Below are positions 27,648-37,616 of a stretch of DNA of 64,000 nt, piece after piece. A model generated the notes under the pieces. That model was not told the origin of the DNA and ran no database searches. It saw only the letters and a program-made list of their open reading frames with translations. Origin of the DNA: CAWDPQ01 sp963804245 (GTDB lineage: Bacteria > Acidobacteriota > Vicinamibacteria > Vicinamibacterales > 2-12-FULL-66-21); the NCBI GenBank assembly GCA_963804245.1, contig CAWDPQ010000017.1, positions 1-64,000 on the forward strand, given 5' to 3'. Made by a program: the position numbers and the translations under genes. Position 1 is the first letter of the stretch, and the number at the start of each line of letters is the position of its first letter.

Positions 27648-28397
27648 ATGCGCATTCTGCTCACCGTTTGGCGCCAGGCAAGTCCGAAGTCCCCAGGACA
27701 GTTCGTGGACTACACCGCCGACCACGTACTGCCAGACATGTCCTTTCTCGAGATGCTCGACGTCGTCAACGAAGGACTCATCGCCCGGCATGAGGACCCG
27801 ATAGCCTTCGACTCGGATTGCCGCGAGGGAATTTGCGGTGCTTGTGGGTTCATGATCAATGGCATTGCGCACGGACCAGAGCCCGGCACCACGGTCTGTC
27901 AACTGCACATGCGGCGGTTCTCTGAAGGCGACCGCGTGATCCTCGAACCCTGGCGGGCCAAAGCCTTCCCGATCATCAAGGATCTGGTGGTCGACCGGGG
28001 CGCTTTCGATCGCATCATTCAGGCGGGTGGCTACACCTCCGTCAACGTCGGCGCTGCGCAGGACGCGAACGCCATCCTCATTCCAAAGACGACGGCCGAC
28101 CGGGCCATGGACTCAGCCGCGTGCATCGGCTGTGGTGCATGTGTCGCCGCCTGCAAGAACGCATCGGCTGCGCTTTTCACCTCGGCGAAGGTGAGCCATC
28201 TCGCACTGCTGCCGCAAGGCCAGGTGGAACGCTCCACGCGCGTCGTGGCCATGGTTGACCGTCATGACGCGGAAGGGTTCGGCAGCTGCTCGAACGAAGG
28301 GGAATGCGAGGCGGTATGCCCCAAGGAGATTTCGATCACGAACATCGCCCGGATGAACCGTGAGTACTTCCGGGCGATGCTTCTGTCGCGTGATTAA
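27648..28397 (+). CDS. sdhB: Succinate dehydrogenase iron-sulfur subunit
   Basis: A 249-residue electron-transfer subunit. A plant-type [2Fe-2S] site is seen as CREGICGACGF with a later VCQLH. The C-terminal cluster ligands are CIGCGACVAACKN and CSNEGECEAVCPKEIS, giving the [4Fe-4S] and third clusters. It follows sdhA by 39 bp. Its stop overlaps the stop of mdh on the other strand by 4 bp (28394-28397). Confidence 0.97.
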   Translation: MRILLTVWRQASPKSPGQFVDYTADHVLPDMSFLEMLDVVNEGLIARHEDPIAFDSDCREGICGACGFMINGIAHGPEPGTTVCQLHMRRFSEGDRVILEPWRAKAFPIIKDLVVDRGAFDRIIQAGGYTSVNVGAAQDANAILIPKTTADRAMDSAACIGCGACVAACKNASAALFTSAKVSHLALLPQGQVERSTRVVAMVDRHDAEGFGSCSNEGECEAVCPKEISITNIARMNREYFRAMLLSRD

Positions 28398-29332
28398 ATA
28401 CTGAGGGCGTCGGTGAGCTCTTTCACCGCACCGGCCGACTTCTTCAGCGCCGCGTCTTCCTCCGGCGTCAGCTTGATCTGAACGATCTGTTCCACGCCTC
28501 GCGCGCCGAGCTTCACCGGAACGCCGACGAACAGGTTCTGTATGCCGTACTCTCCCTGGAGGAACACCGAGCACGGCAGAATCTTCTTCTTGTCCTTCAG
28601 AATGGCCTCGACCATCTGGGCAGCCGCCGAGCCGGGTGCGTACCAGGCGCTGGTGCCAACCAGCTTCGTAATCTCGGCTCCCCCGTCTGCGGTCCGCTTG
28701 CTGATGGCCTCGATCCGCTCTTTGGTCATCAGCTCGGTGATCGGAATTCCAGCGACCGTCGAATAACGCGGCAGCGGCACCATCGTGTCACCGTGTCCAC
28801 CGAGCACGAACGAGTGGACGTTCTCCACCGACACGTTGAGCTCCATCGCGATGAACGTGCTCATACGCGCCGAATCGAGGACGCCGGCCATGCCGATGAC
28901 GCGTTCGCGCGGAAACTTGCTCAGCCGATACACAGCCTGACACATTGCGTCGAGCGGATTGGCAACCGGGACGATGATGGTCTTCGGCGAGTGTCGCACG
29001 ACCTGCTCGGTGACCGACTGCATGATCTTGTAGTTGGTCTGCAGCAGGTCATCGCGGCTCATCCCCGGCTTTCTCGGCACACCCGAGGTGATGACCACGA
29101 CGTCGGAATCCGCGGTGGCCTTCCAGCCTTCGTCGTTGGCGCCGTAACCGACGACGCGCGAGTCCGATCCTTCGATAGGACAAGCCTCGAACATGTCGAG
29201 GCCGACGCCGGCGGCCTTCTGCTCCGCGATATCGATGATGACGACGTCGGCCAGCTCCTTGTCAGCGATGGCGCGCGCCACGGTGGCGCCGACGTTGCCG
29301 GCGCCGCCCACTACGGTCACTTTTCTATTCAT
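28394..29332 (-). CDS. mdh: Malate dehydrogenase (LDH-like type)
   Basis: A 312-residue NAD enzyme of the LDH-like malate dehydrogenase class. The Rossmann start is VTVVGGAGNVGATVA. Asp34 in VIIDIAE favours NAD. The active-site parts are GVPRKPGMSR, VANPLDAM, VLDSARM and the catalytic histidine in GGHGDTMVP. The arginine in GVPRKPG points to malate rather than lactate. It lies 26 bp after icd in the same direction, so icd-mdh form a pair. Confidence 0.96.
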   Translation of the reverse strand: MNRKVTVVGGAGNVGATVARAIADKELADVVIIDIAEQKAAGVGLDMFEACPIEGSDSRVVGYGANDEGWKATADSDVVVITSGVPRKPGMSRDDLLQTNYKIMQSVTEQVVRHSPKTIIVPVANPLDAMCQAVYRLSKFPRERVIGMAGVLDSARMSTFIAMELNVSVENVHSFVLGGHGDTMVPLPRYSTVAGIPITELMTKERIEAISKRTADGGAEITKLVGTSAWYAPGSAAAQMVEAILKDKKKILPCSVFLQGEYGIQNLFVGVPVKLGARGVEQIVQIKLTPEEDAALKKSAGAVKELTDALSI

Positions 29333-29358
29333 CTGCGTGTGTCACCTGGTTGAGCGGC

Positions 29359-30690
<1,332 letters not shown>

Positions 30691-30749
30691 AGGAAGCGTT
30701 GAATTTAGGTCACATCACCGCCGGGTCGTTACAGGATCTTCACAGAATC

Positions 30750-30770
30750 TGTGGAAAAGCTTGTGGAAAT
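30750..30770 (-). promoter_or_regulatory. Pair of DnaA-box-like nonamers
   Basis: On the minus strand TTTTCCACA (30750-30758) and ATTTCCACA (30762-30770) are repeated with a 12-nt period, close to one helical turn. A TTCACAG word nearby forms a partial inverted repeat. The first differs from the DnaA consensus TTATCCACA by one base, the second by two. They could be DnaA or another regulator's sites. Confidence 0.3.
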
Positions 30771-30821
30771 CGGCTAGTGCCGAGCTCCATGAGCCGCATC
30801 ATTCCGTGCTTTCCAGCGGTT

Positions 30822-30838
30822 TGCACCATCATGGTGCG
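30822..30838. promoter_or_regulatory. NtrC-like palindrome
   Basis: TGCACCATCATGGTGCG is a 7-1-7 palindrome and matches the enteric NtrC consensus TGCACCA-N3-TGGTGCA at every fixed position but the last. It lies between divergent icd and serA, 100-130 bp from each start. No -24/-12 sigma-54 promoter was found on either side, so the binding protein is uncertain. Confidence 0.4.
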
Positions 30839-30916
30839 CGGACACAACAGCCGTCACCTTGCCGCGAAGAACAGCCGGCACCGGTGACGTCTCCCGCGCC
30901 CGCAAAAACGCAACAT

Positions 30917-30922
30917 TATACT
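30917..30922 (+). promoter_or_regulatory. Candidate -10 box of serA
   Basis: TATACT lies 17 nt before the serA ATG, giving a leader of about 10 nt without a Shine-Dalgarno sequence. A related word, TAGATA, lies 8 nt further on and could instead give a leaderless transcript. Confidence 0.4.
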
Positions 30923-30939
30923 TGTAGATACTGATAGCC

Positions 30940-32529
30940 ATGCACATCGTCATCGCCGATCAATTGCCTGCCTCCGCCATCGAGATTTTTCGCAGCGTCC
31001 CGGGATGGACCGTCGACGCACGCACACAGCGTCCGACGGCGGAGCTGGCTCGCGATCTCGCCAAGGCTGACGCGCTCATCGTTCGCAGCGCCACCACCGT
31101 TGACGGGCAGGTGATCGCGGACGCGCCGCGCCTTCGGGTAATTGCCCGCGCTGGCACGGGCGTCGACAACGTCGACGTGTCAGCGGCGACGGCGCGCGGC
31201 ATCGTGGTGATGAATTCACCAGGCGCGAACAGCGTCAGCGTCGCCGAGCATGCGATGGCGCTCATGCTCGCGCTGGCGCGTGCGGTTCCGGCCGCCGACG
31301 CGGCGATGAAAAAAGGCGTGTGGGACAAGAAGCGGCTGACCGGAGCCGAGCTTCGTGGCAAGACCCTCGGCGTCATCGGTCTCGGACGCATCGGCCAGGA
31401 GGTTGCGTCGCGAGCGCGGGCGTTCAGCATGGAGATCATCGCCCACGACCCGTTCATCTCCGAACAGATCGCATCCGGCCTCGGCATCGAGCTGCTCTCG
31501 GTCGACGACGTGTGTGCGAGAGCGGACTATCTGACGCTGCACCTCCCGTCGACGCCAGAGACGCGACACTTGATCGACGCTCGCCGCCTGGGACTGTGCA
31601 AGGCCGGGATTCGAATCATCAACACGGCGCGCGGGGAACTGATCGACGAAGGGGCGCTGGCCGACGCGATCGAGCGCGGACACGTGGGTGGTGCCGGTCT
31701 CGACGTGTTCGAAACGGAGCCGCCGGTTGACGGTCGTTTGACCAAGCTCGCGCAGGTGGTGGCAACGCCGCACATAGCCGCCTCTACCATTGAAGCCCAG
31801 GAGCTGGTCGGTACGGAGACCGCGATGAACGTCCGCGACTTCCTGCGCGAGGGCGTGATTCGCAGCGCCGTCAATTTTCCGGCGCTGCCGGCCGAAGAGT
31901 ACGCGCTCGCGCGGCCGTGGATGCAGCTGGCCACCCGATTGGGATCGCTCATTGCCCAGCTTGCCACCGGCCGCACGCATGGCGTGAGCATTCGATACTA
32001 CGGACCGCTCGTCAGCGTCCGCTCCGAGATGCTCGCCAGCGCTGTCGTCGCCGGCGTGCTGCAACCGTTGCTCTCATCCGCGGTCACCATCGTAAACGCG
32101 CGATCGGTGGCGGTGCAGCGCGGCATCGAGATCATCGAGACGCGAAGCTCACGTCCGCGCGACTTCACCAATCTCCTGTCGGTGAAGCTGCAAACGAGCG
32201 AAGGCGAACGCTGGGTGGAAGGCACGGTGTTCGAACCGGGCAGCCCGCGGCTGGCTTCGGTCGACGGTGTGGAGATCGAGGCACCGCTCGACGGCACCTT
32301 GATTGTCATCACGAACAACGATCAGCCTGGTGTCATCGGCGAGGTCGGCACGATCCTCGGACGTCACAAGCTCAACATCGCGAACTTTGCATTGGGTCGC
32401 GGGGCGGCGGGGGCCGTGGGTCTGGTCAAGATCGATGAGCCGTCGACCGACGACGGTTCCCTGCGGCGCGCCCTCGACGAGATTCGATCGGCGACAGCGA
32501 TCCGAACGGCGGCGTTAGTGCGAGTCTGA
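30940..32529 (+). CDS. serA: D-3-phosphoglycerate dehydrogenase
   Basis: A 529-residue enzyme starting serine synthesis. The NAD domain shows GVIGLGRIGQEVASRA; catalytic parts are INTARGELIDEGAL with arginine, a following FETEPP with glutamate, and VATPHIAAST with histidine. The intervening allosteric substrate-binding domain lies at about 320-440 and a C-terminal ACT domain at about 450-529 (GTLIVITNNDQPGVIGEVG), so serine feedback is likely. It has its own promoter and stands alone. Confidence 0.96.
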   Translation: MHIVIADQLPASAIEIFRSVPGWTVDARTQRPTAELARDLAKADALIVRSATTVDGQVIADAPRLRVIARAGTGVDNVDVSAATARGIVVMNSPGANSVSVAEHAMALMLALARAVPAADAAMKKGVWDKKRLTGAELRGKTLGVIGLGRIGQEVASRARAFSMEIIAHDPFISEQIASGLGIELLSVDDVCARADYLTLHLPSTPETRHLIDARRLGLCKAGIRIINTARGELIDEGALADAIERGHVGGAGLDVFETEPPVDGRLTKLAQVVATPHIAASTIEAQELVGTETAMNVRDFLREGVIRSAVNFPALPAEEYALARPWMQLATRLGSLIAQLATGRTHGVSIRYYGPLVSVRSEMLASAVVAGVLQPLLSSAVTIVNARSVAVQRGIEIIETRSSRPRDFTNLLSVKLQTSEGERWVEGTVFEPGSPRLASVDGVEIEAPLDGTLIVITNNDQPGVIGEVGTILGRHKLNIANFALGRGAAGAVGLVKIDEPSTDDGSLRRALDEIRSATAIRTAALVRV

Positions 32530-32537
32530 TCCTCGGG

Positions 32538-32583
32538 CGGCTCGGGGGCTCGGGGCTCGGGGGCTCGGGGGCTCGGGGGCTCG
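32538..32583. repeat. G-rich tandem repeat (GCTCGGGG units)
   Basis: About five copies of an 8-9 base unit, GCTCGGGG(G), fill the gap between the convergent ends of serA and the next gene. Each unit holds a run of four or five G, so a G-quadruplex is possible in the plus strand. It may help end transcription. Confidence 0.65.
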
Positions 32584-32592
32584 AGAAAAGTT

Positions 32593-33159
32593 CTAACGCA
32601 ATCCGATTCGTCTCACCGCGTCCGTGTTCACGTCCTTCAATTCCACGGCATCCGCGCCAATCGCTTCCACGCGATACCGACCGAGCACCGTGTGACCAAC
32701 CGTTGCCATCAACAGGTTCTCGGCCTCGTCGGCCATGATGGCGGTTCGGATCAAGCCTGACGGTCCCTGATCTTCCGCGATACCAATCAGCGACAGCCTC
32801 GGCTCTGCCGGCGGCGGTGGCTCGACCGGCGCAACGCGTTCCGCGCGGCGGACCGGTTGGACAACCTGCTGCGGCCGCGCCTGAAAAGCGAACGGGTTCC
32901 GATGTGGCAGCTGCGGCGTTGGCGCTGACTGGAGGCGCTGACGAAGCCGCGACGCATGCGCCTGCACTTCTATTGCGAGCGCATCCGTCGACGTTCCCGT
33001 CGTGCCACGCGCCGACTCGCGAGGCACCGAATCAACGGGCTGAAAGGTTGTGGATGCTGCAGACGCCAGCCACGCCGCCAACAGGCAGGAAAGGCCGCCG
33101 TAGGTCACGGCCCGTCTGGTGGTCATGTGAGCTCGGAGATGCGGTGTCGGGTCGTCCAT
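32593..33159 (-). CDS. Hypothetical membrane-anchored protein with GspC/PilP-like C-terminus
   Basis: A 188-residue protein. A membrane or signal segment lies at about 17-36 (AVTYGGLSCLLAAWLASAA). A helical and proline-rich linker follows (about 60-120, with HRNPFAF). The C-terminal 70 residues (LSLIGIAEDQG, VGHTVLGRYRVEAIGADAVEL) resemble the small beta domain of GspC or PilP, the periplasmic linkers of secretin systems. The match is by pattern only. It is encoded away from the pil genes and divergent from kdsB. Confidence 0.55.
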   Translation of the reverse strand: MDDPTPHLRAHMTTRRAVTYGGLSCLLAAWLASAASTTFQPVDSVPRESARGTTGTSTDALAIEVQAHASRLRQRLQSAPTPQLPHRNPFAFQARPQQVVQPVRRAERVAPVEPPPPAEPRLSLIGIAEDQGPSGLIRTAIMADEAENLLMATVGHTVLGRYRVEAIGADAVELKDVNTDAVRRIGLR

Positions 33160-33250
33160 CAGGAAGTTTCAACCGCCCGAATGCGCGTGCCAATGGTACC
33201 ACATACCGCGATCTCCCGGCGATGCAACGACGTGCGGGCTGATGCAGTCG

Positions 33251-33259
33251 TGGTAAGAT
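33251..33259 (+). promoter_or_regulatory. Extended -10 box of kdsB, probably leaderless
   Basis: TGGTAAGAT gives an extended -10 (TGn plus TAAGAT at 33254-33259). The GTG start of kdsB begins 6 nt after it, where transcription should begin. The same TGGTAAGAT word precedes tRNA-Ala at 63225-63233, which supports its being a promoter word in this genome. Confidence 0.55.
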
Positions 33260-33264
33260 TTGCC

Positions 33265-34050
33265 GTGCACCCTGTTTCGAGCCCGGTTTCCTCCCTCGAT
33301 TCAGCATCCGCAGCAGTTATCGCCATCATCCCGGCGCGTTACGCGTCGACCCGGCTCCCTGGAAAAGCGCTCGCCGACATCGGCGGCCGGCCAATGATCG
33401 AGCACGTGTATCGCCGGACATCCGAGGCCCGTTCGGTCTCGTCGGTGATCGTGGCTACCGACGACGAGCGAATCCAGCGCGCGGTGATTGCCTTCGGCGG
33501 CAACGCGGTCCTCACGTCCCCGCATCATCCGAGCGGCACCGACCGGCTGGCAGAAGTCGCGGCCTCACTCACGTGCGGCATCGTCGTCAACGTGCAGGGA
33601 GACGAGCCGCTCATCGAGCCGGCAATCATCGACTCCGCCGTGGAACCGCTGCAGACGGATCCGACGCTGGAAATGTCGACGCTTCGCCGCCGCCTCGATC
33701 AGCGAGCCGACATCGACAATCCGAACATCACGAAAGTCGTGGTCGACCGCGACGGCTACGCCCTGTATTTTTCGCGAGCGCCGATTCCCTACGTTCGCAG
33801 CGGCGCTCCGGCAGCCCGCACCTGGGGCCACGTCGGGCTGTACGTCTATCGTCGCGCGTGCCTGCTGCGCCTCGCCTCGCTCCCGCCGACGGATCTCGAA
33901 AGGTCCGAGGCCCTGGAGCAGCTGCGCGCGCTCGAACACGGCATTCGCATCAAAGCCATCGAGACGTCGCACGAAGCAATTGGCGTCGACACGCCCGACG
34001 ATCTCGAACGCGTGCGTCGGCTCTTCGAGCGTCAGGCCTTACAGACCTGA
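33265..34050 (+). CDS. kdsB: 3-deoxy-manno-octulosonate cytidylyltransferase
   Basis: A 261-residue enzyme that joins CTP and Kdo to make CMP-Kdo for lipopolysaccharide. Motifs seen are IIPARYASTRLPGKAL at the N-terminus, IVATDDERI, SGTDRLAE, VNVQGDEPLI and the late EAIGVDTPDDLE. The frame is open upstream; I chose the GTG at 33265 because the promoter lies just before it and the family core begins about 20 residues later. It leads the kdsB-pyrG-kdsA-kdsD-kdsC group, and pyrG makes its CTP. Confidence 0.93.
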   Translation: MHPVSSPVSSLDSASAAVIAIIPARYASTRLPGKALADIGGRPMIEHVYRRTSEARSVSSVIVATDDERIQRAVIAFGGNAVLTSPHHPSGTDRLAEVAASLTCGIVVNVQGDEPLIEPAIIDSAVEPLQTDPTLEMSTLRRRLDQRADIDNPNITKVVVDRDGYALYFSRAPIPYVRSGAPAARTWGHVGLYVYRRACLLRLASLPPTDLERSEALEQLRALEHGIRIKAIETSHEAIGVDTPDDLERVRRLFERQALQT

Positions 34051-34071
34051 GCGCAGCGCAGCAAGGAGAAC

Positions 34072-35760
34072 ATGGAGACGAAACGACCTGTTAAGTACAT
34101 CCTGGTGACCGGCGGCGTCGTGTCCTCGCTCGGAAAGGGCCTGGCGGCCGCCTCCATCGGCGCCCTGCTCGAAGGACACGGATACAAAGTCGCATTGCAG
34201 AAGTTCGACCCGTACATCAACGTCGATCCCGGGACGATGAGCCCCTACCAGCACGGCGAGGTGTACGTCACCGATGACGGGGCGGAGACGGATCTGGATC
34301 TGGGTCACTACGAACGCTTCACCAATCAGACGACGACCCGCAACAACAATTGGACGACCGGAAAAATCTACCTCTCGGTGATCCAGAAAGAGCGCCGCGG
34401 TGACTATCTGGGTCGCACGGTGCAGGTGATTCCGCACATCACCAACGAAATCAAGGACAGCATCCGCGCGGTCGCCCACGACGTGGACATCGTCCTCGTG
34501 GAGATTGGCGGCACCGTCGGCGACATCGAGAGCCTGCCGTTCGTGGAAGCGATTCGCCAGCTGCGTCAGGACGTCGGTCGCGAGAACACGCTGTATATCC
34601 ACCTCACGCTCGTGCCGTTCATCGGCGCCGCCGGCGAGCTGAAAACCAAGCCGACGCAGCACAGCGTTCGCGACCTGCGCGCCATCGGCATTCAGCCCGA
34701 CATCCTGCTCTGCCGCACCGACCGGTTCCTCGATCAGGAGATCAAACGAAAGATTGCGCTTTTCTGCGACGTCGACGAGGAAGCGGTCATCACGGCGAAA
34801 GACGTCTCGAGTATTTACGAAGTGCCGCTGGTGCTGGCGGCCGAAGGTCTCGATCGAATCGTGCTGCAGCGCCTCAACCTGCCCCGGACGGAAGCGCGGA
34901 TGGACGCCTGGGTCGACCTCGTCGACCGCATCAAGAACCCGTCAGACGACGTCACCATTCACGTCGTCGGCAAGTACGTGGGCTACGAGGATTCGTACAA
35001 GAGCCTCAACGAAGCGCTCTACCACGGCGGATTCAAGCACCGTCTCCGCGTCAACATCCGGTGGGTCGAAGCAGAAGCGCTCGAACAGCCTGGAGGCGAA
35101 CAGTTACTCGACGGCGCTCACGGGATCCTGGTGCCCGGCGGCTTCGGCGATCGCGGCACACGCGGCATGATGCGCGCCGCCGAGATCGCACGCGAGCGGC
35201 ACATCCCGTACTTCGGGATCTGCTACGGCTTCCAATGGGCCGCCGTGGAATACGCTCGCCACGTGTGCGGTCTGGCTGACGCCGACTCGACCGAGTGCGC
35301 CCCGGATACGCCGAACAACGTGATCTACAAGCTTCGCGACCTGCTCGGCGTCGACGACCTGGGGGGGACGATGCGTCTCGGATCGTACCCGTGCGAATTG
35401 AAGGCGGGGTCTCTCTCCCGCAAGCTTTACGGCCAGCCGGTCATCCACGAGCGGCATCGACATCGGTACGAGTTCAATTGCCTGTTCGAACGGACCCTGA
35501 CCGAGCGTGGCCTCGAGATCGTCGGCCGGTCGCACGACGGAAAATTCGTCGAGATCATCGAGCTGCCCGGGCATCCATGGTACGTGGCGGTTCAGTTCCA
35601 TCCGGAGTTCAAATCGAAGCCTCTGAAGCCGCACCCACTGTTCGCGGGATTCGTGGAGGCGAGTCACCGTCATCGCACCGAGACCGCCCGCGAGCGTCCG
35701 GCGGCATCCTCAGCGCCGGATGCCACGGCCGGCGTGGGGTGGAATTCGGTGGCAGGATAA
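34072..35760 (+). CDS. pyrG: CTP synthase
   Basis: A 562-residue enzyme making CTP from UTP and glutamine. The N-terminal synthetase domain starts VKYILVTGGVVSSLGKGLAA and has EIGGTVGDIESLPF. The C-terminal class I glutamine amidotransferase domain has GGFGDRG, the nucleophile cysteine in YFGICYGFQW, and HPEF. A tail of about 20 residues after the usual end is poorly conserved. It sits between kdsB and kdsA, a common arrangement. Confidence 0.97.
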   Translation: METKRPVKYILVTGGVVSSLGKGLAAASIGALLEGHGYKVALQKFDPYINVDPGTMSPYQHGEVYVTDDGAETDLDLGHYERFTNQTTTRNNNWTTGKIYLSVIQKERRGDYLGRTVQVIPHITNEIKDSIRAVAHDVDIVLVEIGGTVGDIESLPFVEAIRQLRQDVGRENTLYIHLTLVPFIGAAGELKTKPTQHSVRDLRAIGIQPDILLCRTDRFLDQEIKRKIALFCDVDEEAVITAKDVSSIYEVPLVLAAEGLDRIVLQRLNLPRTEARMDAWVDLVDRIKNPSDDVTIHVVGKYVGYEDSYKSLNEALYHGGFKHRLRVNIRWVEAEALEQPGGEQLLDGAHGILVPGGFGDRGTRGMMRAAEIARERHIPYFGICYGFQWAAVEYARHVCGLADADSTECAPDTPNNVIYKLRDLLGVDDLGGTMRLGSYPCELKAGSLSRKLYGQPVIHERHRHRYEFNCLFERTLTERGLEIVGRSHDGKFVEIIELPGHPWYVAVQFHPEFKSKPLKPHPLFAGFVEASHRHRTETARERPAASSAPDATAGVGWNSVAG

Positions 35761-35765
35761 TCGGC

Positions 35766-36614
35766 GTGAAGCCGGTTCGCGTCGCAGGTCTCGCGATCGG
35801 AGGCGGATCGCCACTCGTGCTGATAGCCGGGCCGTGCGTGATCGAGAACGAGTCGCACGCACTGGGCCTCGCGCGCTCGTTGCGTGACATCGCGCAACGA
35901 GTCGGCGTCCAGTTCATCTTCAAAGCGTCGTACGACAAAGCCAACCGGACATCCTCGCAGTCGTATCGCGGCCCGGGACTGACGGAAGGCCTGCGCGTTC
36001 TCAGGCGGGTGCGGGATGACGTGGGCGTCCCGATCCTGACCGACATTCACGAGCCGGCGCAGGCGATCGAAGCGGCGGGCATCGCCGACGTCCTGCAGAT
36101 CCCCGCGTTCCTCTCGCGGCAGACCGATCTGCTCGAAGCCGCGGCGAAAACGGGACGGGTCGTCAATATCAAGAAGGGTCAATTCCTCGCGCCCGGCGAC
36201 GTGCGCTACGCAATCGCCAAAGTGACCGCTGCCGGCAATGACCAGGTCATGGTGACCGAACGCGGCGTCACCTTCGGCTACAACAACCTCGTGGTCGACA
36301 TGCGCGCCTTCCCCATCCTGCGCGGCCTCGGGCATCCGGTCATCTACGACGTGACCCACAGCCTGCAACTGCCAGGTGCCGGAGAAGGTGTGACCGCCGG
36401 ACAAGCGGAGTTCATCGAGCCGCTTGCTTCGGCCGGCATCGCCGCGGGTGTCGATGGCGTGTTCCTCGAAGTCCACGAGCGACCGGAGCAAGCCAAGAGC
36501 GACGCCCAGAACGCCCTGCGCCTCGATCTGCTCGAACCGCTGATGGGGCGATTGCTGCGCCACCACGCCATCGCACAGGAAGCGCGCCCGATTCTTGCCG
36601 GACGGGGGCGATGA
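35766..36614 (+). CDS. kdsA: 2-dehydro-3-deoxyphosphooctonate aldolase (Kdo-8-P synthase)
   Basis: A 282-residue enzyme condensing arabinose-5-phosphate and phosphoenolpyruvate. Features are LIAGPCVIE, FKASYDKANRTS, ILTDIHEP, QIPAFLSRQTDLL, NIKKGQFLAP and VIYDVTHSLQLP. The start is GTG at 35766, with an AGGA at 35753-35756 inside the pyrG end; the frame open far upstream is a pyrG shadow. Its stop overlaps the kdsD start (ATGA at 36611). Confidence 0.95.
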   Translation: MKPVRVAGLAIGGGSPLVLIAGPCVIENESHALGLARSLRDIAQRVGVQFIFKASYDKANRTSSQSYRGPGLTEGLRVLRRVRDDVGVPILTDIHEPAQAIEAAGIADVLQIPAFLSRQTDLLEAAAKTGRVVNIKKGQFLAPGDVRYAIAKVTAAGNDQVMVTERGVTFGYNNLVVDMRAFPILRGLGHPVIYDVTHSLQLPGAGEGVTAGQAEFIEPLASAGIAAGVDGVFLEVHERPEQAKSDAQNALRLDLLEPLMGRLLRHHAIAQEARPILAGRGR

Positions 36615-37586
36615 CGCAAGGCACCGTAACGGACCTCGAGCTCGCCCGCAAGGTGCTTCGTACGGAAGCGGCGGCGATCCTCGGTCTCGTCGATCGTATA
36701 GATGCGCGAGTTCGAGCGCGCCGTCCAGCTCGTGTGTGACTGCCGCGGCCGTGTCGTCGTCACTGGCATGGGCAAGTCCGGCATCATCTGCCGGAAGATC
36801 GCGGCCACGCTCTCGAGTACGGGAACGCCCGCGTTCTTCCTGCACCCGGCCGAGGCCATTCACGGAGACATCGGCGCGATTCGTGAGGATGACGTCGTGC
36901 TCGCCCTCTCGCAGAGCGGCGAAACCGAGGAGCTGTTGCGCCTGCTCGAATCGATTCGTCGGCTCGGTGCACGACTCGTCGCGATCTCAGGGCACCCGTC
37001 ATCCACGCTGGCCCGGGCGGCCGATGTGACGCTGAACTGCGGCGTCGCGGCGGAAGCGTGCCCGCTGAACCTGGCGCCGACGGCGAGCACGACGGCGGCA
37101 CTGGCGCTTGGTGATGCACTGGCGATGACCGTGCTCGTCCGCAAGGGCTTTCGCGAGGAGGATTTCGCGTCGCTGCACCCGGGAGGAAAGTTGGGACGCC
37201 GGCTCATGCGCGTCGAGAACGTCATGCACGCGGGAGACGCGGCGCCGATCGTACCGGCGTCAGCTGTCATGCGCGACGTCATTCACGAGATGTCCAGCAA
37301 GCGTCTCGGAATGACGTGCGTCACCGACGGCAACCGACGCCTGCTCGGCGTCTTCACCGATGGCGATCTGCGGCGGCAGATGTCGCGCACGCCTCGCGTT
37401 CTCGATCTCACCGCCGGTGATGTGATGAATCCACACCCGATCACGATCGAACGGAACCTGCTGGCCGTCGAGGCGCTGCGAATCATGGAAACGCACAAGA
37501 TCACCTCGGTCATCGTCGTGGCGGACGACGGGAAGGTCGATGGCGTCGTGCACCTCCACGATCTGTGGCGCACGCAGATGATCTAG
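36611..37586 (+). CDS. kdsD: D-arabinose-5-phosphate isomerase, one-base frameshift near the N-terminus
   Basis: A SIS domain (VVVTGMGKSGIICRKIAA, PAFFLHPAEAIHGDIG, LSQSGETEELL) followed by two CBS domains (about from VENVMHAG to the end) makes this Kdo-pathway isomerase. It turns ribulose-5-phosphate into arabinose-5-phosphate for kdsA. The expected N-terminus is present from the ATG at 36611, coupled to kdsA: VLRTEAAAILGLVDRIDAR. It is one frame off from the rest. The shift is one extra base at about 36706-36710. An ATG at 36702 would start only a shortened protein lacking the first helix. Confidence 0.9.
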
Positions 37587-37616
37587 CGCTAGGCTTTCGC
37601 AGTCCGCGACGTTCAC

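Noticed and set aside
32530..32590. CRISPR-like repeat
   Set aside because: The units are 8-9 bases with no spacers.
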